64,000 nucleotides of DNA from Saxibacter everestensis. GTDB taxonomy: Bacteria; Actinomycetota; Actinomycetes; Actinomycetales; Brevibacteriaceae. Below are positions 58,285 through 64,000 of the stretch, in pieces. The DNA lies in the NCBI RefSeq assembly GCF_025787225.1, contig NZ_CP090958.1:3396550-3460549 (forward strand), written 5' to 3'. The number at the start of each line of letters is the position of its first letter. Within the stretch, counting starts at the first letter, position 1. Position numbers and translations under genes: made by a program. The notes under the pieces are model-generated. The model worked only from the letters and a program-made list of their open reading frames with translations. It was not told the DNA's origin and did no database searches.

Positions 58285-59751
58285 TCACTGCTCGGGGAAG
58301 GCAATGCAGGCGGAACGCCACTCCAGATAGAACTCCCACACTTCCGGTGAGCATTCCGGAGCTCCGTACTGGGATAGCTTCGCTCCCATATGCGGCATAT
58401 GCGGCCACGCCCCGACCCCTGGCCGGTTAACGTGCAGCATCCCGGCCTCGAACCGATCCAGCGCATCGAAGACGTGTGCCCGGTTCTCGGTGAAGATGGT
58501 TCCCGACATTCCGTACTTCACCGAGTTCGAGATCCGCATCGCATCGTCAAATCCGTCGGCATCGATAACCGCAAGCACCGGGCCGAAGACCTCCTCCTGC
58601 GCCAATTCGCTGTCCGCCGCGACATCGGAAATGACGGTCGCCGCCACGTAGTAGCCATCAGGCAGCCCATCCTGGACCCGGTGTCCGCCCACCCGGATCC
58701 TTCCGCCGTCGGCAGCCGCCTGATCGATGGCTTGAAGGCAGGCATCCAGTCGCTCCTGATTGACCACCGGGCCCAGCCCGGTTCTGGCATCGTCGGGCCG
58801 GCCCACCCTGAGCTGACCCGCACGCTGGATCAGCCGCTCGATCAGGTCCTCGCGGACGGATCGGTCGACGACGACGCGACTTGTCGCGCTGCATCGCTGC
58901 CCGGCCTGACCGAAGGCGCCGTGCACGATGGCGTCCGCGGCAAGATCCAGATCGGCGTCGGCGAGCACAATCGCCGCATTCTTGCCGCCCAGTTCCAGCT
59001 GGGTTCGCGCCAGCCGGGGCGCCACGGCCTGCTGGATGGCGAGGCCCACCGGAAGCGAACCGGTAAACGAGATGCCGCGCACCTCCGGATGGGCCACAAT
59101 CGCCTCGCCCGCCTCGCGGTCGCCCTGCACCAGGTTGAGCACGCCACCGGGGACCCCGCCATCGATAAACGCCTGAGCAAGAAGCGCAGAGGTCCACGGC
59201 GTCAGCGGCGACGGTTTCAGCACCGCAGCGCAACCGGAAAGCAGCGCGGGCGCGACCTTCCACATCGGAATGGCCAGCGGAAAGTTCCACGGCGTGATCA
59301 GGCCGACGACGCCGATCGGCTTCCGCCAAGTCATTGCGATAACCCGAGACTGTTCGGCCGGCAACGTCGAACCGTTCAGCCGACGACCCTCTCCCGCGGT
59401 GAAACGCAGGATATCGAGCGCCCGCTTCGCCTCGCCGCGGGCCTCGTTCAGGGATTTGCCCTGCTCACGGCTAACCGCGACTGCGAACTCCTCGATCCGG
59501 GACGCGAACACCTCCGCCACGTCGAACAGCACGTCACCACGCGCCACCGGCCCGATCCGATCCCAACCGGGCTGACCGGCCACCGCCGCTTCCACTGCCG
59601 CAACTGCATCGTCCCGGGTCGAGTCGGCGAACTCACCGATCACGTCGTGCACGTCGGCAGGATTGACATCGCGGAACACTCGGGCAGATTGGGACGCCTT
59701 CCAGGCGCCGTCGATGTAATTGAGCAGATGATCGGAAAGTATCTCGGTCAT
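58285..59751 (-). CDS. phnY: Aldehyde dehydrogenase, probable phosphonoacetaldehyde dehydrogenase (PhnY)
   Basis: 488 residues. Glu in LELGGKNAAIV and catalytic Cys in GQRCSAT are in place, plus the NAD-binding GFSITFTGS-like block (ISFTGSLPVG). CAGGAG precedes the ATG at 59751. Phosphonoacetaldehyde dehydrogenase fits because PhnA for the next step lies in the same operon: PhnY makes phosphonoacetate and PhnA splits it. The ALDH fold alone could also serve another aldehyde. A longer frame upstream contains a repeated KPLRT-type stretch and is not supported. Confidence 0.75.
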   Translation of the reverse strand: MTEILSDHLLNYIDGAWKASQSARVFRDVNPADVHDVIGEFADSTRDDAVAAVEAAVAGQPGWDRIGPVARGDVLFDVAEVFASRIEEFAVAVSREQGKSLNEARGEAKRALDILRFTAGEGRRLNGSTLPAEQSRVIAMTWRKPIGVVGLITPWNFPLAIPMWKVAPALLSGCAAVLKPSPLTPWTSALLAQAFIDGGVPGGVLNLVQGDREAGEAIVAHPEVRGISFTGSLPVGLAIQQAVAPRLARTQLELGGKNAAIVLADADLDLAADAIVHGAFGQAGQRCSATSRVVVDRSVREDLIERLIQRAGQLRVGRPDDARTGLGPVVNQERLDACLQAIDQAAADGGRIRVGGHRVQDGLPDGYYVAATVISDVAADSELAQEEVFGPVLAVIDADGFDDAMRISNSVKYGMSGTIFTENRAHVFDALDRFEAGMLHVNRPGVGAWPHMPHMGAKLSQYGAPECSPEVWEFYLEWRSACIAFPEQ

Positions 59752-59839
59752 TGTTTTCTCCTGGAGCTTGGGCGGCCTCGGGCTTGATCCGGCCTGGCGT
59801 GACTGTGGCTCGGTGCGAAGAGGCTTGGTTCGAAGGGGC

Positions 59840-61033
59840 TTAATGCGAAGGGGCGGCGGCCAGCTCCCCATGCGGGGTCGTCACGGCGAGGTTGCCGGCC
59901 AGGTGGTCCTGTGCCAGGCCGAACGACATCGTCATTCCGGCTCCGCCCAGGCCATTGACGATGCTGACGCCGGGTTCGGGTTCGCTCAACAGGTAGCGTT
60001 TGCCGTCCGGCAGCGAGGGGTAGATGCCATGCCAGGTTTCGGCAATCTCCCGGCGTGGCACGGAGACGAACGTATCAAAGTAGTCCAGGATCGCGTCGAA
60101 AACGTCCTGCGTCTCGAACGGATCCTGGGTCAGGTCGTAGTGATGCGAATCGCCGATCGTGATCTGTCCGCCGGCCGTCTGGGATACCAGCACATGGATG
60201 CCGTTCGCCCGATGAAAGGGTAGCTCCGCGTCGAGCCGCTCCCGCAGCGCAGGCAGGCTGCTCAGGGCCTTGAAGCTGTCGTAATGCAGCAGTGTCAGGC
60301 CGGCGCACAGTGCCGGACCAAGGTTCCAGCCCTCCGGTTGCGCTTGGGTGCGCATCATCTGCAGCTTGCAGCGACGGATAGCGGTGGCCTCGAACGCTTC
60401 AGGGTAGAGCTGCTGGAACTCATTGCCGCTGCAGATTATTACCCGCTCGGCGTTGATGACGCCGCGGGAGGTTTGGATCCGGGGCAGCTCGATTCCGAGA
60501 ACTGCGGTGCCCCAGAGGAACGACACTCCATGTTTCTGCTCGAGCCACCTGGCCACGGTCGGGATGGCGACGCGGGGGTCGACATTGACTTCGGTACTGG
60601 AGTGCATGCCGCCCAGTAGCCCGGCGGTTTTCACCCAGGGGCTCAGTTGCTCGATCTCGGCCGGGGTCAGCATCCGCGCGCCGTCGGCTGCGGCCTCCGG
60701 GGTGCTGGCGACGAACTCGTCGAGCACCGCCAGTTCGTCCGGAGCGTACGCCAGGTGCAGCGCCCCGTGATCGGAGAACCACATTCCGGTGTCCGCGGCG
60801 ACCTGTGTCCAGACCTGCTTACTGCGGCATCCTCGGTCGTAATCCTCGGCATTGCCGTCGACGAACTGGCCGATCGGCCAGACCAGCCCGAAGTTCCGAA
60901 CCGAGGCGCCGACTGCACGCTGATCCCGTTCGACGACTGTGACACTGTGGCCTGCCTTGCTGGCCGCGAGAGCATGGGCCAGACCGGCGATTCCGGCGCC
61001 AACGACGACGACATCAGAGTTTTGTGTGGGCAT
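59840..61033 (-). CDS. FAD-dependent oxidoreductase of the TIGR03364/PbfD type
   Basis: 397 residues with the DAO-like FAD motif VVVGAGIAGLAHALAASKAG and a C-terminal FAD region VNGLGGAGMTMSFGLA. This family is found next to phosphonate-degradation genes; recent work, as I remember it, shows oxidation of aminoethylphosphonate or N-methyl-AEP to phosphonoacetaldehyde. It would feed the aldehyde dehydrogenase and PhnA. Shine-Dalgarno GGAGGA upstream. The exact amine substrate is an inference. Confidence 0.77.
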   Translation of the reverse strand: MPTQNSDVVVVGAGIAGLAHALAASKAGHSVTVVERDQRAVGASVRNFGLVWPIGQFVDGNAEDYDRGCRSKQVWTQVAADTGMWFSDHGALHLAYAPDELAVLDEFVASTPEAAADGARMLTPAEIEQLSPWVKTAGLLGGMHSSTEVNVDPRVAIPTVARWLEQKHGVSFLWGTAVLGIELPRIQTSRGVINAERVIICSGNEFQQLYPEAFEATAIRRCKLQMMRTQAQPEGWNLGPALCAGLTLLHYDSFKALSSLPALRERLDAELPFHRANGIHVLVSQTAGGQITIGDSHHYDLTQDPFETQDVFDAILDYFDTFVSVPRREIAETWHGIYPSLPDGKRYLLSEPEPGVSIVNGLGGAGMTMSFGLAQDHLAGNLAVTTPHGELAAAPSH

Positions 61034-61083
61034 GGTTCGTTCCTCCAGGAGTATTTCGGACAGTTAGCAGCCGCCAGGCGTCA

Positions 61084-62436
61084 TCATTGGCTGACCGGCC
61101 TGCGATTCCAACTCGGGATCAGGATTACCGCCGCCACCGCCGCTGTCGCAGCGAATGTGTAGAAGATGGTGGTGCCTGAGAAGAACCCGGGAAGCAGACC
61201 ACCGAGGATGGCGCCAACAGATCCGCAGCCATTGATGAAGCCGGCCGCGCCGGCGGCATACTTCGACGTGCCGAAGTCGACCGCCGCGACGCCGGAGACC
61301 ATCGAGTCGGCGCCGTAGGCTGCCAGTCCGATCGCTGCAAGTAATACGACGATCAGCAGCAGCGACCCGGTAGCGGTCACCGGCTGCCACAAGCAGAGCA
61401 CTACTACCAGGCCGGCCAGGGAGATCACGCTGGGCGGCACCCGCCGACCCTTGAAGATGGTGTCGGAGAGCCAGCCAAACGCTACCGGCGCCACAACCCC
61501 GGCAACTCCGAACGAGATGGGTACGAACACCGCAGTCAGGACGTCAATTCCGGGCATCGCCTCGATCACGAGCACCGGTCCCCACAACAACACCGCGTAT
61601 CGGGCGGGCTTGAGCAGGAAGTATACGATGCCGAGCCGCAGCACCATCGAGTCATGCCGGGCCGCGGCGAGTAGATCGCCCAGCTGCATTCTCGGCCGGG
61701 CAGCAGTGCTGCGGATCGGCTTCTGAGCCACCCGCACATGGTCTGCCTCCAGCAGCGCTGGATCCTCGTCGATACCGGGAAGCCCAACCTCCTGCGGGCT
61801 GTTGCGCTGGAAGATCAGAAACAGCACCAGGGCGAAAACCATTACCGTTGCGCCAGAGATGAAGGCATAACGCCAGCTGTCGAAGATGGAATAGGCAACC
61901 CAACCGGTGAACGGCGCACCGACTAAACCGCCGAAAGCGTAACTCGTGGCGAAGAATCCCATCGCCCGGCCTCGCGCCTTGATGGTAAAGAACGTCGCGA
62001 TGTTCTTGCTAAGTGCCGCCCACCCGGTCGATTGGCTCAAACCCTGCACGATCATCAGCGGCAGGAAAAGCCAGAGCGCGGTGCCGATGCCCATGAAGAA
62101 GGCGGCCACCGTCGCCATGATCATGCCTCCGGCGACAACAACCCTGGTTCCCCACCGCTCCGCGCATGCTCCCCAGACGAACTGGCCCAGGGCGTATGCC
62201 GCCAGGTAGGCGGAGTCCAGCAGGCCGAGGGACTGCCGCGAGATGATGCCCTCGTCCAGGATGCCCACCTTGGCAGCTGAGAAGGCCGACCGAGGGAAGT
62301 AGAAGGCAGCATAGGCAAGCCAGCTGAGGGCGAAGATGCGGAACTGCCACTTCCGCAACTCCTGCCGTTTGGTACGGCAGCTGCTCGTTGCCTCAGCTGT
62401 GACCATGGAATCCGGGGCTTTCTGCTGTTCGAACAC
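61084..62436 (-). CDS. MFS transporter of the OPA (GlpT-like) family
   Basis: 450 residues, 12 helices. FALSWLAYAAFYFPRSAFSA, GFFATSYAFGGLVGAPFTGW and VDFGTSKYAAGAAGFINGCG are typical of organophosphate:phosphate antiporters of the GlpT/UhpT kind. Likely phosphonate importer of the cluster, since no Phn or AEP ABC transporter is in view. GTG start at 62436 follows AGAGG; a longer frame from 62508 lacks such a site. Between PhnA and the FAD oxidoreductase, same strand. Confidence 0.82.
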   Translation of the reverse strand: MFEQQKAPDSMVTAEATSSCRTKRQELRKWQFRIFALSWLAYAAFYFPRSAFSAAKVGILDEGIISRQSLGLLDSAYLAAYALGQFVWGACAERWGTRVVVAGGMIMATVAAFFMGIGTALWLFLPLMIVQGLSQSTGWAALSKNIATFFTIKARGRAMGFFATSYAFGGLVGAPFTGWVAYSIFDSWRYAFISGATVMVFALVLFLIFQRNSPQEVGLPGIDEDPALLEADHVRVAQKPIRSTAARPRMQLGDLLAAARHDSMVLRLGIVYFLLKPARYAVLLWGPVLVIEAMPGIDVLTAVFVPISFGVAGVVAPVAFGWLSDTIFKGRRVPPSVISLAGLVVVLCLWQPVTATGSLLLIVVLLAAIGLAAYGADSMVSGVAAVDFGTSKYAAGAAGFINGCGSVGAILGGLLPGFFSGTTIFYTFAATAAVAAVILIPSWNRRPVSQ

Positions 62437-62539
62437 GTGAACACCTCTGGAAGTTGGACGTCGACCGGTTGAGGAATCCTTCCGCCGGTGGCGGCTGGAC
62501 TGGTGCATGAGGATCCTGGTGCTGACTTCTGATGGTGCG

Positions 62540-62569
62540 GTTTCTGGTGCTGCTGTTTCTGGTGCTGCG
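62540..62569. repeat. Tandem duplication, two 15-bp copies
   Basis: GTTTCTGGTGCTGCT followed by GTTTCTGGTGCTGCG between the transporter and PhnA. Short, direct, one mismatch. A similar short tandem (GCGAAGAGGCTTGGTTCGAAGG-like) lies just upstream of the aldehyde dehydrogenase start. Confidence 0.6.
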
Positions 62570-62602
62570 ATGGAACGGACGGTTCAGTTAAGGCCGGTTC
62601 GG

Positions 62603-63973
62603 CTAGACGGCAGCCTCGCTCGGTATTGCTGAACGCACCAGGTGAGTCGTGGCCACCCAGTACGCGTCGTAGTTGTGCACGGCGGCGTTCTCGCCGCCGA
62701 TTGAGGTCGCTTCGGTCTCTGCCGGAACCGGCAGCCGCCGATTGATGATGAACGGAATCCGCAGTTCGCCCAGGCCTCCGTGCGAACGCAGCGGCACTTC
62801 AAGGTTGCTCAGATCGTGCCAGGCCGCGTAGCGTCCCAGCGCAGTGTTCTTGTCGGCGAGGACGAGAATGTCGCCGACCCGGTCATCCGGCAGCTCGAGC
62901 AGCGGGGCGCCCTCTTCCGCGGTGAAGACCCGGTGCACGCCGGGCAAGCTCCTGAGTCGCTCAAGCACGGAGTCCCGGTCGCTGTCTTCGGGTAGGTACA
63001 CGCTGGCAAAAGACCCCAGCGCGCCGTGGTGAACCGTGTAGGGATCGGTGATTGGCAGGATGACTCGTGCACCGTCGCCGTTTTCGCCTTTGCCGCTTTC
63101 GCCGTCCAGGCCCAGCACCGCGTTGACCTCGTCCTCCACGTAGATCACCCGGGGCGTTCCATCGTCATGATGTTTGGCACTCATGCCGTGATCCGCAGTG
63201 ATCACCACGACGGCGCCGAGCTCATCCAGTGCCTGCGCGTAGGAGTCGATCATGGCGTAGAAGTCGTTGGCAGTTTCGGTGCCCGGCGCGTTCTTGTGCT
63301 GGATGTAGTCGGTAAGCGACAAGTACATCAGGTCGGGCTTCCGTTCCTGCATAATCCTGACCCCGGCCGCCAGCGCGAATTCGCTGAGTTCCGCCGAGTA
63401 GACGCTCGGCAGCGGTAGGCCGACCAGATCCAGTACGTTGTCGATACCGTTTGCGGACAGCTTTGCCTCGTCCGCCTTCTCCGCCGAGAAGCAGATCCCG
63501 GTGTTCGCCGGCTCGACCAGCTCGCCGGAACCTTTGACATTCAGACCGACTTCGACAAGGCCGGCCCCGAGCAGCCGGCGCAGCTTGTCCTTTGCCGTCA
63601 CGACGGCAACGCTCAGGCCGGCATCCGCTGCCGCGGCGAAAATGGTGGGGGCGCGCAGGAACTTCGCATCGTTCATCAGCACCTCTTCGCCGCTGTCCCG
63701 GTCGAAAAAGTAGTTTCCGCTGATGCCGTGCACCCTGGGCGGCCGGCCGGTGGCGATCGACATATTGTTCGGATTTGTCAGGGTCGGAACTGCGCAGTGC
63801 GCATCCCACGACGCCCCGGTTCCGTCCAGCACCTTGGCCAGCCACGGCATCCGACCCGCCGCAACAGCGGCTTCGTGGTATTCAGGCTCACTGCCATCGA
63901 TGCAGATAACCACCACGGGACCGTCTGGAGCGGTGTAGGTACGGCCGTTCACCTGGAAGCTTGCTGCGGTCAT
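62603..63973 (-). CDS. phnA: Phosphonoacetate hydrolase (PhnA, alkaline phosphatase superfamily)
   Basis: 456 residues. Metal and catalytic residues of the superfamily can be placed: Asp26 (VVICIDGSEPEY), Thr64/Thr66 near TLTNPNNMSIATG, Asp222 and His226 (TDYIQH), Asp261-His262 (TADHGMS) and His398 (RSHGGLGELR). Cleaves phosphonoacetate to acetate and phosphate. AAGGAG seven bases before the ATG. First visible gene of the leftward operon; the window ends 27 nt upstream, so a transaminase or further genes could follow to the right. Confidence 0.9.
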   Translation of the reverse strand: MTAASFQVNGRTYTAPDGPVVVICIDGSEPEYHEAAVAAGRMPWLAKVLDGTGASWDAHCAVPTLTNPNNMSIATGRPPRVHGISGNYFFDRDSGEEVLMNDAKFLRAPTIFAAAADAGLSVAVVTAKDKLRRLLGAGLVEVGLNVKGSGELVEPANTGICFSAEKADEAKLSANGIDNVLDLVGLPLPSVYSAELSEFALAAGVRIMQERKPDLMYLSLTDYIQHKNAPGTETANDFYAMIDSYAQALDELGAVVVITADHGMSAKHHDDGTPRVIYVEDEVNAVLGLDGESGKGENGDGARVILPITDPYTVHHGALGSFASVYLPEDSDRDSVLERLRSLPGVHRVFTAEEGAPLLELPDDRVGDILVLADKNTALGRYAAWHDLSNLEVPLRSHGGLGELRIPFIINRRLPVPAETEATSIGGENAAVHNYDAYWVATTHLVRSAIPSEAAV

Positions 63974-64000
63974 TTTGCACTCCTTGCTAGCACTGTGATC

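Noticed and set aside
58390-59787. Plus-strand open frame of 465 codons opposite the aldehyde dehydrogenase
   Set aside because: Shadow of a well-supported aldehyde dehydrogenase; no start signal or domain.

Overview
This is a high-GC actinobacterial chromosome segment. The evidence is the strong GC bias at third codon positions, frequent GTG and TTG starts, ATGA and GTGA operon overlaps, a DUF222/HNH endonuclease, the double-domain Lrp and PucR regulators, and a sulfur-type leader peptide ending HHIDLMRTCTAICR. A Micrococcales relative (Brevibacterium- or Arthrobacter-like) is my best guess, but the species cannot be read from this window. I see no rRNA, tRNA, CRISPR array, prophage or insertion sequence. 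Most of the window is a series of compact, locally regulated scavenging modules.

Layout. (1) 1-6408: trans-4-hydroxy-L-proline catabolism, with epimerase (cut by the left edge), deaminase, three-subunit D-hydroxyproline dehydrogenase and divergent 2-oxoglutarate-semialdehyde dehydrogenase; two copies of a near-palindrome TGCAATRTTACA lie at its two likely promoters. (2) 6.5-13.2 kb: an MDR oxidoreductase, a double Lrp/AsnC regulator divergent from an ACS-type MFS transporter plus an M81 (MlrC-like) peptidase, a pyrimidine-dimer glycosylase, and a MarR-SRPBCC pair behind a perfect operator. (3) 13.5-15.7 kb: DUF222/HNH protein and a small membrane protein. (4) 15.8-26.4 kb: a probable peptide or D-peptide scavenging cluster, with a Dpp-type ABC importer (one permease fused to an ATPase), M55 D-aminopeptidase, a cytoplasmic class-A-beta-lactamase-fold hydrolase, a hydantoinase/dihydroorotase-like amidohydrolase and a divergent PucR regulator. 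Close by (27.2-29.2 kb) are a GNAT acyltransferase and an N-acylamino acid racemase, the known pair for D-to-L amino acid conversion.

(5) 29.2-33.3 kb: MazF-type toxin-antitoxin pair, small membrane-anchored protein, aldo/keto reductase, and SulP transporter with divergent MerR around a perfect 12-bp-arm palindrome. (6) 33.3-40.8 kb: an uncharacterised conserved system of two CMD/AhpD-type proteins, an FMN luciferase-like monooxygenase and a complete ABC importer. (7) 41-44 kb: LysR and a fusion of an NCS2 nucleobase permease with a nucleoside-deaminase domain. (8) 44-48.4 kb: nucleoside hydrolase, MFS, GntR and ribokinase, resembling the corynebacterial uridine genes. (9) 48.4-50.4 kb: GNAT, methyltransferase and VOC protein. 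(10) 50.4-52.1 kb: YeeE/TsuA-type thiosulfate transporter and TusA behind a 30-codon leader peptide and hairpins. (11) 52.1-57.4 kb: ABM monooxygenase, Pro-rich miniprotein, NhaA, MDR oxidoreductase, RibD/DHFR-like protein beside two internally deleted gene remnants, and a VapBC pair. (12) 57.4-64 kb: phosphonate catabolism, with PhnA-type phosphonoacetate hydrolase, OPA-like transporter, TIGR03364-type FAD oxidoreductase, PhnY-type aldehyde dehydrogenase and LysR.

Together the modules supply carbon, nitrogen, sulfur and phosphorus from modified amino acids, peptides, nucleosides, thiosulfate and aminoethylphosphonates. The most unusual items are the NCS2-deaminase fusion, the thiosulfate leader peptide, the luciferase/CMD/ABC locus, the cytoplasmic beta-lactamase-fold enzyme in the M55 cluster and the MerR/SulP symmetric promoter-operator.
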